Assembly (NCBI GenBank): GCA_948567375.1
Contig: OX419761.1
Location: 9,214,243 to 9,278,242, forward strand
Reading direction: 5' to 3'
Length of the DNA: 64,000 nt
From: Lunularia cruciata
Lineage: Eukaryota; Streptophyta; Marchantiopsida; Lunulariales; Lunulariaceae
Below are positions 23,130 to 34,729 of this stretch, piece after piece. The position numbers and the translations under genes are program-made. Each line of letters opens with the position of its first letter. Position 1 is the first letter of the stretch. The notes below the pieces were generated by a model that saw nothing but the letters and a program-made list of their open reading frames with translations, was not told the DNA's origin and made no database searches.

Positions 23130-24120
23130 AATTGAATATACTAGCCTAGATTAAATGGTCATGTGGTTTGAGCATCGAGAGTCGATGAACCACTATTCTT
23201 CACTCTTGGTCATCAATGCAGCAATATGAGTCAAAATGAGTAGATGATCTTTGGAGTAAAAAGCTTCCTCCATGTAATTCTGTTGTGTGAGTTTGCATGT
23301 TCTATATCAACTTGCTTTTTTAAACAATTCTTCTCATAATGGAATTTTGATTTACAATAATTGCAGGACCTGTCCATCTTAGACTTGCCTTATGTTAAGT
23401 AATTTCTATGAGGAATGACCTCTATGAACATTAACTACCACATCCTCTGCCTTTTGCTCTACCTCTCCCAGCAAACAGGACCTGATCTTGAGTGGCAAGA
23501 TGATTGCCACCACGTTGTTGCATCCGCATCTCTTCAGACACTAACATCGAGAGTAGCTCATGAAATAGAGAATAAGTATCTCTAAAGGCTATAGATGTCT
23601 CAAAAGGTTTATACTACTTGGGTAGACCTTGAATAATATAAAGAATCAAATTATCATCCTCAACCTTAACTCCTATGTTGTTCAGCTGTTCAACCAGACC
23701 ACAAATGTGAAAAATATAAACAGTCATACTTAATTTGTCTTTCTTAACCTTCATTAAATGCTATTTCAGTTGAAGCTTTCTTGCCCCCTTCTATGCCTGA
23801 AAATTTGCCAAAGTATCCCAAATTTCCTTGGGAGTATAGTGGTCATGTATGTAACCAAACAGTGATGGTGAAACACACATAGAAAGATAATGCAAGGCTT
23901 GTTTACCTCGTTTCTTCCAAGCACATCCAGCAGGATTTGAAGAGGTACAAGTTTCAACCCCAGTGACAAGATTACACCATTCTTACCCTTTACAAAAGGC
24001 AGACATTCTGTATTTCCATACTGGATAATCGTTCGTGGTCAATGCCTCACCATCGATCCCCACATTTTGTATTTCCATACTGGATAATTGTTCTTGGTCA
24101 ATGCCTCATCCTCGATTCCA
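23130..24120 (-). pseudogene. Copia gag and aspartic protease, broken
   Basis: The gag start shows a tandemly repeated ENYPVWKYKM-like segment (59-bp duplication, near 24,010 and 24,069). Then come YIHDHYTPKEIWDTLANF-like sequence (about 23,790-23,870) and a region matching the usual zinc-knuckle position near 23,330-23,480. The protease active site near 23,159-23,205 reads WFIDSRCSNHMT where the family has W-x-I-D-S-G-A-x-x-H-M, so D-S-G is changed to D-S-R. Confidence 0.75.
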
Positions 24121-24238
24121 CCAGAAGTCTTGAGTATCGAGTTTATTAGTCAAAGTATAACTCAATAAAAACCAGATTCCTAAATAATCAAGAAAATCTT
24201 ACAAAATTGGACTCAAAGGCTCTCTCGGTCTCTCTTTT

Positions 24239-24250
24239 GCTCTGATATCA
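24239..24250 (-). promoter_or_regulatory. Copia primer-binding site
   Basis: On minus the sequence reads TGATATCAGAGC, one base from the plant initiator-Met tRNA primer-binding site TGGTATCAGAGC. It marks the 5' LTR/internal boundary, so DNA from 24,252 upward should be the 5' LTR. That region shows no clear match to the presumed 3' LTR. Confidence 0.8.
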
Positions 24251-24514
24251 TATTCTCTCGGTCCTGAAGAGAAAGAGCTGGAATTGTTCCTCAACGACTA
24301 TAGTCATTCTAGCAGCGGCATATCACACAATCGACAATTATCTCCATCCTCTTTCATTCTCAGTAGTATTAGCAGATCGTAGTTACCATTTATCGTTATG
24401 GAAGGAGAGTATCAACCGGTAGCAAGCTCATATCAAGCAAACGCATTTTTTTACATTATGATTGGTACACATTTAATTACTAGGCCCCAATTGTCTACCG
24501 CATGGAGTGGATTA

Positions 24515-24720
24515 TTTTTAAGTGATTAATGACAAGGGGGAGCATCGTCTTCCTACTCATCATTCTGAAAGTTTTCCTTTATCGAAATCTCTTTTACTGC
24601 CAGCTATATCTATAATAAAGTAATTTAAGTGATTAATGATAAGAAGGATCAACGCCCTGCTACTCATCGTTCTGATAGTTTTCCTTTACCAAAGTTACAG
24701 CAATATCCACATTACTCAGT
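24515..24720. repeat. Direct repeat, offset about 109 bp
   Basis: AAGTGATTAATGA(C/T)AAG occurs near 24,519 and 24,628. Both copies continue through CTACTCATC(A/G)TTCTGA and AGTTTTCCTTTA(T/C)C. Non-coding, between the copia element and the P450 gene. Confidence 0.75.
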
Positions 24721-25155
24721 TTTCAGTTAATGATGCGAACACGTTCTTATCTGACAAGGCAGTCTACTTCGAGTTGATAATTCACATCTGCCATTACAAA
24801 GCATAGGGCAGAAATGGTGACGATCATTCCGTGTGAAGAAAGGAACAAATCGATCCATGTCTTGCTTCCAAACTAAGTATATTATTAGTATCATGTATTT
24901 TTCTTATCTGCTTGTGAGTATCCTAGACAAGGATTCAACTGTGTGATGTGGAGAGGAAAATGAACCCTATAGTTACCCAGACAGTGTACGCAACTTTTGC
25001 CAAGACAGTGTGCTGATATAACAGGATGGCGCAATCCATGCCCAATCACAAATTCCGATTGTAGACCTTTACATCCTTTGACATGTTGCACTGACAACAG
25101 AAGGCAGAAGTAAGGGACTGTATCGGTAATGGCCAATGCTGAACACTCTATCTAA

Positions 25156-27047
25156 TTAATATAAATTGCACATTGGGTGACGTGGTTTAGGAACAAGCTG
25201 CAAAGGAACTGCTTTGAAACAGGTCAGACCGAAGGTTTCGTTCATGTCAAACTCTTTCGGATTCTGCCAAGATGGTGCGCTAAAGTCTATGCCGTGAAGC
25301 AGCCGGGCTAAACTCATTTGCACCATCATGAGACCAAGACCCATTCCTGGACAGACTCTTCTCCCGGATCCAAAAGGTAAGAGCTGAAAGTTCTGTCCTC
25401 TGCAATCAATGTCAATGTCCGCTTCGAGGAAACGTTCGGGAACGAACTCCGATGCTTTGTCCCATACGTTTGGGTCACGGCCTATAGCATATGCGTTGAC
25501 AAACAAGCGAGTTCTAGCTGGGATGTTGTAACCCTGCAGCTCACAAGCCTCGATGGACTCATGAGGAATCAGTAAAGGAGCTGGAGGATGGAGTCGAAGT
25601 GTCTCCTTCACGACGGCATAGAGGTAAGGAAGCTCAGGCAGATCGGACTCTTCGACTTTGCGGTCACTACCGACAACAATGTCGACCTCTTCCTGCAGTC
25701 TTTTCATCTTCTCCGGCTCCCTGATAAGATATGTCAGGGCCCACTCGATGGTGCTTGATGAGGTATCAACTCCCGCGGTAAGGATGTCCTGATGATCGCG
25801 TAGACGGGTTAGATTCAGCCTTCACATACTCTTAAGATGCGTATTCTAATGGCAAGTAAATTATGACAATATTAAAGTAAATCTGTTCGGAGTATTCTTG
25901 AACAAAGTAGTCTGCGTCTTACTATGATAGCAAATACTGGAGAGTTCATAAAGAGATATTGCCTAGTCATTTTCATACTCCACTGCTGAAAATAATTAAC
26001 AGGGTTTCAATTACACAGGAACACCTCCCTGTTTTGCTCGGGCATTTCGATTGTCACGTCAGAAGAACTGTGGTTGCTACTTACCAGCATTACGGCTACC
26101 ACTTTCTCGTCACAGAGTTTCCCATTCTCTCCAGCAGGAAGAGAAAGAAGTACATCCAGCAAGTCTTTCGGTTGAGCATTTTCTCGCTTTTCGTTTGCCT
26201 TGCGATGTTCATCAACCATTTGATAAACAAGATCATCCAAGTTTTGAACAGCAACTCTCATGCGTTTCTCAAAACCCTGCAGATCGAGTCTTCGGATCAT
26301 GGGATAGTAATCACCGAGATTTTGAAAAGTTTCGCCAGAAAGAACAAAAATCTCCTGGATGATGTCCCTGAACTTTTTTGATTCTTCAGCTACTTTCGCC
26401 GAGCACCCCCAGCTAATAACACTCTTGCCCATAACCATTCGTGTCACGACATTCAACGTGACCTGAGTGAGCTTCAGGCTCATGACCACAGGATTTCCAG
26501 AAATGGACTCTTCCACCATGTTTTTGACCATAGACGACGTCTCTTCATCTCTCATGTACCGAAAGGTTTCGAGCCTCTTCGGGGTGAAGAGCTCAAGCAA
26601 ACAAATCTTCCGCATGTGCCTCCAGTGAGGTCCATATGGTGCACCCGCAATGTCCTTGAAGTTGTGGGAGAAAATTTCGTAGGCAGCTCCATTGGTAATA
26701 CGCGATGCAAATATCCTGTCATGCGTTTTCAAAACCTCTTTGGCCATCTCTACTGAGCTTGCTACGATACAGTCTGTCGAACCCAGGCGGAGATGGTAAA
26801 GAGGACCATACTTTTGTCCGAGCTTGGCCAAGACAATATGAGGCCGAGCCCCGAGAAGATGAAGATGCCCGATAATGGGCAGACCGGGAGGTGAAACAGG
26901 CCAACGCGCAACAAACCGGCGCTTAGGCGAGACCATATAGTACATTCGGTACATAATTGCAGCTGCTACGGATCCTGCTGCAAGCGTTGCAGCAATCACT
27001 AGCAAGTATCCTTGCTCGAGCACCCATGACGTTGAACTGGGATCCAT
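25156..27047 (-). CDS. Cytochrome P450, plant CYP71-clan type, two exons
   Basis: Encodes a 531-residue membrane-anchored P450 mono-oxygenase. Exon 1 is 27047-26085 (321 codons, ATG start) and exon 2 is 25788-25156 (210 codons plus stop). The intron of 296 bp has GT-AG borders and phase 0, just before the I-helix, a common intron site in A-type plant P450s. Features: N-terminal membrane helix (residues about 14-36), proline hinge PPGLPIIG (53-60), C-helix W142xxxR146, I-helix oxygen-activation motif AGVDTSS (326-332), ExxR as ETLR (383-386), PERF (438-441), and heme loop FGSGRRVCPG (460-469) with the Cys ligand at 467. Length and motifs are complete. The clan assignment comes from the motif style; the subfamily and substrate (phenolic, terpenoid or other) cannot be read from the sequence. 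No operon-like or clustered partner genes are in view. Confidence 0.95.
25789..26084 (-). other. Intron of the P450 gene
   Basis: The donor ATGCTG|GTAAGT (26,085/26,084) and acceptor CATCAG|GACATC (25,789/25,788) join residues L321 and D322 in frame, restoring the expected I-helix. Reading through instead would append 25 unrelated residues and a stop, so the intron is required. Confidence 0.93.
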
Positions 27048-27165
27048 TCCGACAATGCGACTTCTCCGGGCTTATGACTTGAATTCTGTAGAAAAGTGTC
27101 TTCGGTCTTGGTTCACTATCTGCACTTTCAGAAGGGACTCTGTGACTTCCAAGTCTATGCAAGTG

Positions 27166-27173
27166 CTATATAC
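27166..27173 (-). promoter_or_regulatory. Candidate TATA box of the P450 gene
   Basis: GTATATAG on minus lies about 120 bp upstream of the start codon, which would place transcription start near 27,140 and give a 5' leader of roughly 90 nt. No other TATA-like sequence is closer. Assignment is by position only. Confidence 0.4.
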
Positions 27174-27199
27174 TACAACTGCTTCGTAGACATGGTCTG

Positions 27200-29362
27200 C
27201 TGGAAGAGTCAGCCTTTGCCACTGCCCACTGGAACTACTTCCGAGTAATAGATCCGGAGAACTATCAATCCTCGGGAGTTATCTTGCGTCACGTAGCTCT
27301 ACCACAACCCCACGAGTGATCGCAACCAACGCGGCACGCTTTGTGGCAACTCAAAACGTCATTTCCTCAGATTCCCACCTGAATGCTAGGCGGGGAAATT
27401 CGGCAGCAGTACATTTGGGTCTTGGGGCTGGAAGGATAGAGGTCTCTCTACTGGGCGAGGAAAGTCATGAGAAGGTAAAGGAACCAGAAGATTCTGGGTT
27501 CCGGTAAGAAAAGAGTGACAAGAATCAGAAGAACGAGGCTATTCGTGGCAAAGCAATCGATGCGCGCGGCGAGCGTCGCTATTCGTAGCAATCGATGCGC
27601 GCCAAGAAGAGTAACCACCGTTCGGGTACACTGCGCATAAAACTTAAGGTGTGGGAGATTGACTTCGAGCAGGGATCTTTCAAAGATTTTGAGCTCGAAT
27701 CCGCTATCCGCCCGCTCCTCGTCAACGAACTTCTTCTCGTAGAGGCGGCTATGCTAAACTGTCTCTAACTAGAACAACTGCCCACAGCAGCACCGTGTGC
27801 AAATTCGGCACATCAGAGAGACGCGGACTCCTCAGAACTAGAGACTGAGTCTCGTCACCTTCGCCCTGAGTCTGTACAACTGTAGCTTCATCTGTTGTAG
27901 ACTCTGAGACGATGAGACATTTATAGGAAAGCAATTCTCAGCGAAGCCGGTCAAAATGCAAAGCAACTGTAATCCCTGCACATGCACACAGGCAGGACAC
28001 TGGATGGGCCAACCGAGATCTCTGGAGATATATTATTTACCATAAAAAAGATTTCGATCGTGCCCGGCTCATGAGTATACGACAACGTGATAGCAAGCAA
28101 TGTCCCAAACCGCTTACAAGAATCGTTACTCTACCGCAAACTATTTCAACATTTGCGTTGAAACCTTTTCAACCATACTGTATGGTGTAGCCGACAGCGT
28201 AGTATCGTAGGATGACTTGCGGGAAGCTTTCAACGATCTTTCAATTGTGGCGGGCCCGATCGAGTTCATGAAAGATTTTGCAGCTTGTTCATGGAGCTGA
28301 CATAACCTCCTACTTTTACTCTCGTTTGTCTAATCACACAATCCAAATGTGTTGAGCATACTTTGGTTAATCACGTGAGAATTCTTGGTAAAGATCAAGT
28401 AACTGCAACCACCCCCGCGATGGATATAACTCCTTCCATTAAAACAGGAGCTTGGCTCATGTTTCGTGGGCGTTGACAACAGGCTCATCTTACCGAAATT
28501 GATAACCGCAAATTCACGCTTAGACAATTTAAGACAATGGAGTCTGTCAGGTGAACGCAACACGGCATGGAGCTGGAAACCAGGCGCGAGCTTGTAACAG
28601 CTCAGACAACACGATGAGACCTCGTAGCCCAGCGGTGGACCTGCAGGGACTCTTGTTCTTTTCGGCCTTGTGTGTGTACGGGCCGGCCTTCCGACATGAA
28701 CTGGATAGAGCGGTTGCCTCTTCGTAGACATCTGATACCACCAAATCCTCCGATTTCTTGTCGTCCCGCACACTCGTACATTTAATAGTTACCCTTAAGA
28801 CGATACGTAATTCGATCTGCCGGCTACGTGACGGAGAAGACCTGAGGCTTCACACTTCAACGACGATGGTGTGCTACCGCGCTAAGCAGCAAAATCGTGA
28901 TTCTGCATATATCAGCGTCGCTACTTATTCCTTCAGGAGAAATATTCTCCAGCACAGAATACCTGGAGGCTCCAGACCTGAGATTGCAAATTGCAATTCC
29001 AAGAGGCCTACGTGACATAATGGGTTGTTGACATTTGCGAGCTAGACAGAATTGTCGGCGATATTGATATTTAATTCCTAACACAGTCTTAGCTAAGCCG
29101 AACTGTCATAAACGGACTCCATCATGGTAGAACGTAAGTAATAACTCCAGCAAACTGACCCTAGCTGGTATTCTTGCTCAAGATCTGTGTAGAGCCAGAT
29201 ATTTATCCGCAGCGGATTCAGAGGAAGACTTTACATTACCTCGTACTTGGTTACCTACGTTGACTTAACAGTTGACTCAAGTTAGCCAAAAGACTTAATA
29301 GTACCCCTTGCAGACTTGACGAGGCGCGTCAATCCTACATGGCAGCCATTCACTAACATATA
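27200..29362. other. Upstream/intergenic DNA with only weak ORFs
   Basis: More GC-rich than the retroelement regions. A 57-codon plus-strand ORF (27595-27768) has protein-like composition (LKVWEIDFEQGSFKDFELES) but no known family, and could be a chance frame or an exon. A 147-codon minus-strand frame (28330-28773) overlaps another frame and shows no motif. A short CpG-rich direct repeat (GCTATTCGT...GCAATCGATGCGCGC) is at 27,538 and 27,577. Confidence 0.35.
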
Positions 29363-29765
29363 GGATTGTTTCTCCGTGTGCGTTAGCAAAAGTGGTCTTG
29401 GTTGATTGTAGTTGATCTGATAAATTACATATTTTGAAAATTTCCATATTTTGTTAGTCATCGTACAAATTAAAATTTTTAGCTACAAAAATTTTATATC
29501 GAGAATAAAATATTTTTATTTTTATAATAATATTTTAATATAATGAGGAAAATTATTTAAAGTGTTATTTAAATCTCATCTCTATCTCACTAACCTAGAG
29601 GATTGTTTCTCGGTTTGCTAACGCAGAATGTGGTCTTGGTTGATTATAGTTGATTTGATAAAATACATATTTTGAGAAATTCCATATTTTGTTGGTCATC
29701 ATACAAAGTAAAATTTTGTAACAACAAGTTTATATTTAAAGTGTTATTTAAATCTCATCCGTATC
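29363..29765. repeat. 237-bp direct duplication, diverged
   Basis: GGATTGTTTCTC starts at 29363 and 29600. Both copies continue with GTGGTCTTGGTTGATT, TACATATTTTGA and TCCATATTTTGTT, and end with GTGTTATTTAAATCTCATC. Between the shared ends the first copy has an extra AT-rich stretch. Non-coding. Confidence 0.85.
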
Positions 29766-30120
29766 AAAACTGAGTTGTTTATCCTTGAGTCTCCATCCTC
29801 GGTCCAAAGTCCTCTGTTTCAATCATATCTTGATCTTAACCCAATTTGTCTAATTTGCACCAGCCACCTCTCTATAACAATGGGGTCCCCTCTAGGTTTG
29901 GTCCACCTGTATGCATCTTCGTTACTCTTTTGTGAGTGTGGTTTTACACTAGATGTAATGGTGGTCAATATGGCACTCTTTCTTTTTGGAGGATAGATGA
30001 TAGTTACCCATGATGTTATCAAGGATATAGTTTTTGCTATAGTACGATGGAGGGTATACGTTCGAGTCAAACAATGTATATTTGGTTCGAGATGATCAAG
30101 TGATAGTTACAGATCCTATG
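29766..30120. other. No recognisable gene
   Basis: Short ORFs on both strands (29775-29996 plus; 29819-30070 minus) without any recognisable motif. Confidence 0.4.
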
Positions 30121-30250
30121 TGTGATGTAGTTTTAGAGAGAATAATCTCGTGTGTTGCTGCTCCATTTGTCTTCTTGGATGGGCAGTGTGATGTAGTAGT
30201 TTTAGAGGGAGTAATCTAGTGTGTTGCTTCTCCATTTGTCTTCTCATATG
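30121..30250. repeat. 67-bp direct repeat, two copies
   Basis: TGTGATGTAGT(AGT)TTTAGAG starts at 30121 and 30188. Each copy is followed by AATAATCT or AGTAATCT, GTGTGTTGCT and CTCCATTTGTCTTCT. Confidence 0.8.
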
Positions 30251-30574
30251 TGCAACTAAGATGTGCAACTTAGATGTGCGTAGTAGTATCGCACAAGGTC
30301 TCCAAGTACAGGGGTATATAGGGAGGTTATCTCTTTTTTCCGTGGAGGTAAATGAAACTATAGATATTACATTCAACACATTTGTCAAGGAGTGTACTAG
30401 AACTTATCATATTAAATATAACAAGTATTATTCACACTCACCTCCTTTGTACAGCATGAGTCTATTTTTCTTCACAAAGCATTGGTTGATGCAATGTTAG
30501 GAGAATAATCGCAATAAGTGATGCTCCTCAGGCTACTTTAATAATTTGGAGATCTTACTATTGGCATCATTAGA

Positions 30575-30760
30575 AAATTTTAGGTGCAATTTTTCATTAT
30601 GAGACTATCGGAACCTAGCCCCATTTTATCTCTTTTGTCTTTCCCTTGTGTTAGCACAATCTTACTCATTCGACTCTCCTTTGTGCGGCTCGATGGGGTC
30701 TTCCCATCCTTCTTGTGGTTTCCGTGGTCGTCTTTTTCTTGTTCTATTTGTCTAATACCT
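30575..30760 (-). repeat. Family R repeat, reverse copy
   Basis: On minus: GACGACCACGGAAACC, then GAAGGATGGGAAGACCCCAT, CGAGCCGCACAAAGGAGAG, then ATAAAATGGGGCTAGG and AGTCTCATAATG. Same order of blocks as the copies at 14,560 and 31,449 but without the 58-bp unit. Confidence 0.75.
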
Positions 30761-31224
30761 TAACAAAAGAGAGAAAAGTTCTTAACAAAAGCATCGTTCC
30801 ACGAACTGATGACTGACAACTCTCAAAATGCATGACGCGGTGGAGCACGTTGCACCAAGGGTACTTGCCAAATATAGAGCACTGCTAACTCTTTCGCCGT
30901 CTTCAAATTTGCACGGTAATTAACCACACTGTAACGCCATCTGACAAGTTGCGTGTGACACGCTGCAATTAAGATGACTGACGCCCCAGCAAATCACAAG
31001 TGATGTCCGTTTCAAATGAAATTATTCCCAGGACAAATAAGTTTATCTACTTTCGTAGACGGGATCACAGCAAGTACAAAGTATGTACACAATGTACCGA
31101 CCATTGGTCTGATTATTGTCCTCCTTCTGGGATCGATGCTTCTACATGTTCCTAATCAGGTTCCTATACTAAGTAATCTGGCCCCCGTAGTCCTAGTTTC
31201 CATTTACCGCCTATTTTTGTCCGG

Positions 31225-31800
31225 TTTGACGGGTCTTCCCATCATTCTTGTTTTCTGTGTGAGTCGCCTTGTGGAGAAGTTTCCATTAGCCAACATGCAC
31301 ATGCAGCTTTGCTTTCCCTTATTTAAAGAAAATCAAAACTATGCATGACAATGTTTCCCATCATTCCTTATTCCTAGGCGAGTCGCCTTCTGGAAAATTT
31401 TCCATTAACCAACTTGCAGATGCAGCTTGTTTTTCCTTTCATTCTTTGTGGAATGAAAGGCGACCGCGTAGGGAAAACGAAGGATAGGAAGACCCCGTCA
31501 AGCCGGACAAGAGAGAGACAACTAAGGTAACATGGAACTAAGCCCCAATAGAGTCTATATGAGAAATTTGCATTATCGCATCTAAGATATCCAAGCTATG
31601 CAAGTCGTACGGTCCACACATAACTAGAGCATCCGAAAGAAACATCAAGTATAAAGAAGACAAATAGTGTGTGTGACAATTTTTCCATCATTCTTGTTTT
31701 CTAGGCGAGTCCCCCTGTGGAAAAGATTCCATAAACCAATTACAAGTGCATCTTTTGCTCTTGCTTCTTTGAAGAAGACCAATACTATGCATGACAATTT
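31225..31800. repeat. Array of three diverged units of about 120 bp, one interrupted by a family R copy
   Basis: Units start with CCATCATTC(T/C)T near 31,235, 31,359 and 31,686. They share GAGTCGCC..GTGGA, TTTCCAT(T/A)A(G/A)CCAA and a GATGCAGCTTTGCTT-like phrase. They end in ACTATGCATGACAAT or a variant. In unit two the normal tail is found only after a 200-bp family R insertion (31,449-31,651). Confidence 0.75.
31449..31651 (+). repeat. Family R repeat, near full length, nested in the array
   Basis: Comparison with the uninterrupted units on each side puts the insertion borders at about 31,449 and 31,651, giving a length near 200 bp. Blocks in order: GGCGACCGCGTAGGG, GAAGGATAGGAAGACC, AAGCCGGACAAGAGAGAG, GGTAACATGG, then one 58-bp unit (CTAAGATATCCAAGCTATG ... 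ACTAGAGCATCC) and AAGAAACATCA. No terminal inverted repeat, poly-A tail or tRNA-like promoter box could be recognised. Confidence 0.75.
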
Positions 31801-31924
31801 TCCAGTCCTATCTTCAGCTCTCAGCGGCACCAAATGCATGGTCATGTTTTTTGAAACAGAGAAATCTCCTTACAATTACATAACTATTGCTATAATTGCG
31901 TGCTTTCACTATTTCTCAAAATGA

Positions 31925-33310
31925 CAGTATCAGATGTTGAGGTTAAATTTCAATAGTTTCTTCTACTGTTAAAGCTATCACCTTCTTGTTGACACAGAAT
32001 TCAGAACACAGAAGTGAAATAAAATGTACGATAATGAACTAGAAAGATGTTCATGTCACGAGCATAAATGAATTATTATTATAGTCGATGTTATGTCGGC
32101 GTCAATGAACTAATTGCATTTAACATCGATATGAATAAAGTTGATGTCACCGTCGGACCTTATGCTAACCAGCCAGGCTTTAATTAATATTGACAGTTCG
32201 TCCTACGCACCTCATCCCAAAAGACACCGAACTGGATTTCTAAATTTAGTTTTGAAGATCGACGGAAACCTGACTTCCAAGCAATGATGCCTCTATTCTC
32301 TCGTGAGCCTCTACATATAAGAACGGCAATTATGAACAACCTAGGAGCCATCACACAGACCTCTATTCTGTCCCGGGGCTCTTCAAGAATGGCAAATGAT
32401 GAAGAACCTATCTCACTTAGCCATATCTGCGTAGCTGGGAATGCAAATGTCGTCAACGATGTGGAAAGGGTTCTTCACTGCAGGGAAAAGAATTTCATAT
32501 TCGTCTGCGAATGTGCTTATATATTTAATATAGGTTACACCAGAAAGGAAAAGAATACAAGACACTAAATAGTGCAAAAGGAGAAAAGAGAGCGCGAGAC
32601 TCAACGGTCTGAATCGGCCAAGAAAATAAAACATAACCAAGAGAACGGACCGAAAGCGTCCAAGGGAAAAGCACCCGACAGTATGTGACGATGAACTTAA
32701 AAAGAAGGTAATGTGAAGTACCCTGGGATTTTGGAGCCAAATACTATGCCTGCTCCAGATATCGAAAGAGGAAAGGTGACCAGATTTGTGCAGCTTTCAC
32801 AAATATGATATTGATATCTTTGAAGAGAAAATCTGCTTGCTCCGGTGGTCCAGGAATACACATACAGGTTTACGTCTAGTTCTATGAGGAAACTATCTTT
32901 TCAAGGTGGAGACACTTCTTTCTACTTCATGCTCTGAGCTTCTTCAAAGTCTATTTTTTGCATAAAGGGTGTGTTCAGCTATGCAAGGGAATTTGTACCG
33001 GGATCTGATATTGAAGTATAGACTACTCCTGGTGTAGGCTGTACAGGGAATTTGTACCGGGAATGTTGTCAGTTCCCTCCTTGCACGTGGTACAGACCAC
33101 ATTCCCGTCGCAAATTAAATCCATTAATTCCGCAAGATATGATTGCTGTGTAAGCTCGCTTAGGAAACCGGGAAAAATGGAATTATCATTTGCAGGAATT
33201 ATCAAAACAAGGAATTATCATTTGCAGGGAGGCAACTGTATGGAGGTGTATAAGCTCAGATGGACCCCTGAGCTAATATACAGATTAGCTGTTATCATCC
33301 GAACACAGAT
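31925..33310. other. No recognisable gene
   Basis: Overlapping ORFs on both strands (32184-32456 minus, 32284-32568 plus and 32413-32640 minus) have no recognisable domain. Two short local repeats occur: CAGGGAATTTGTACCGGGA (a variant near 32,986 and a full copy near 33,045) and GGAATTATCATTTGCAGG (near 33,179 and 33,212). Confidence 0.4.
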
Positions 33311-33321
33311 TTATCACAAAA

Positions 33322-33400
33322 AAGGCGATCGCGTAGGAAAAATGAAGGATGGGAAGACCCCATCAAGCCGTACAAGGGAGAGAAAAAAAAGGTAACATGC
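33322..33400 (+). repeat. Family R repeat, 5' part only
   Basis: GGCGATCGCGTAGG, GAAGGATGGGAAGACCCCAT, CAAGCCGTACAAGGGAGAG and GGTAACATG are followed by unrelated DNA, so the copy is truncated after the core. Confidence 0.8.
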
Positions 33401-34669
33401 TCCAAATTTATGCTCTAGTCATCTAAATGCTTACGAAACCACCCAGCCTTTACCTTCATATGCCAAATTGAAGGTCCAACATAGTCAAATTTTGAAATAG
33501 ATTGAGATATAACACCCATACTTGTTTTACTTTTGAGATCCAATGAAATTTTTTTTAATTGATAGAAAGAAGGGATGCTGTTTAAATTTACTCCAAAGGA
33601 GAAAATTTTACAGTGGATGGGAAGGAACAGAGTTGTGATAAGTTGAAAAGGAACCAAATACAAACGCAAATGCAATATTTCCTTTTAACCACATTGCTAT
33701 CAAACTATTGTACTATTCCCATCATTATCTTCAAGACCTTTGGATTCTTCTCATCCCACAGGTCACTTCTCTCCATTAGACCCTTGTCTTCTTCCTCGAA
33801 GTAGTAACAAAATACTGTAGTTAGTTTTGCTTGAAATACCCATCATAATGCAAAGTACTCTCTAAAGTGGATGGATGAGCGTTTTTACCTCCACTCTCAT
33901 CTTGCTTCACATATCTTGCTTCACATAATCTATGAAAATACAAGCACTTCTACTCATAGATTATTTGCTTTCTCATGAGCATTAGCTTAACCATCGTATT
34001 CCTTCTCTCACATGCGTATCTCCTTACACATCCATGAACTCCATATGGTGAGTCTTGGTGATATTGGACTTGTTAGCGTCCACAATTAATTTGCAAGACC
34101 ACCAACATATTATGACCTTGGACCTTTGTGCTCTCTACCTTGATCATGCTCTTCATATCCCTTGATATTAAGTCCTTGGGCCATAACCCATATATAATCT
34201 CTACTTTTGTTGATATTGACTACTCAAGCTAAACCTACATTCCGGTCCACTTTGGTATATGAACTATCAATTTTCTTGTCTAATCTTCAAGCTAAATTTG
34301 ACAATAATTGCTATTAGTAATGAGTTTTCACGATTCATGGGTTTATATAAAATGATTTTTTCATGATCCATGTTTTAGGTTCATTCACCACATGATATCT
34401 ATGAGTTAAAACTATTTTAGGGGGCCAATCCAACCTTCAAGATTCCACCCTCCATTTGATTTTGGTTGATTCAATAGTTATCACTCAATTGATGAACATT
34501 TTTTGTAAATGTTGACAAGGATCATGCAGATTTTATTAATTTGTCCTTGAACCTCCACTTATGAATGCCCCCATGCAAGTTGGAGAAGAAAACTTTAACG
34601 TCACTCATTGGTTAGTGTAGGTGCTTGTTCTTTGGAATCAATCTCAATGATAAGGAAAGATTACAAGTC

Positions 34670-34676
<7 letters not shown>
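33401..34676. other. AT-rich DNA, no recognisable gene
   Basis: An 86-codon minus-strand frame (33415-33675) ends near KAGWFRKHLDD but shows no known domain. The rest is low-complexity AT-rich sequence. Confidence 0.4.

Positions 34677-34724
<48 letters not shown>
34677..34724. repeat. (AT)24 microsatellite
   Basis: An uninterrupted run of AT dinucleotides of 48 bp, bordered by CTACATAC on the left and TTATACC on the right. It should be highly variable between individuals. Confidence 0.98.

Positions 34725-34729
<5 letters not shown>

Larger units (their letters stand above)
19450..24460 (-). mobile_element. Degenerate Ty1/copia retrotransposon
   Basis: Internal order on minus is primer-binding site (24,239-24,250), gag, protease, integrase, RT, RNase H, purine tract and the start of a 3' LTR at 19,709. 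This order (integrase before RT) defines copia. All domains carry stops or frameshifts. The presumed 3' LTR has a TATA motif (TATATATA on minus near 19,605-19,615). It does not visibly match the sequence upstream of the primer-binding site, so at least one LTR is truncated or replaced. The left limit is approximate. Confidence 0.8.

Noticed and set aside
28330-28773. 147-codon minus-strand ORF as a gene
   Set aside because: Overlaps another open frame on the same strand, has no motif or sensible composition, and no splice or promoter context.
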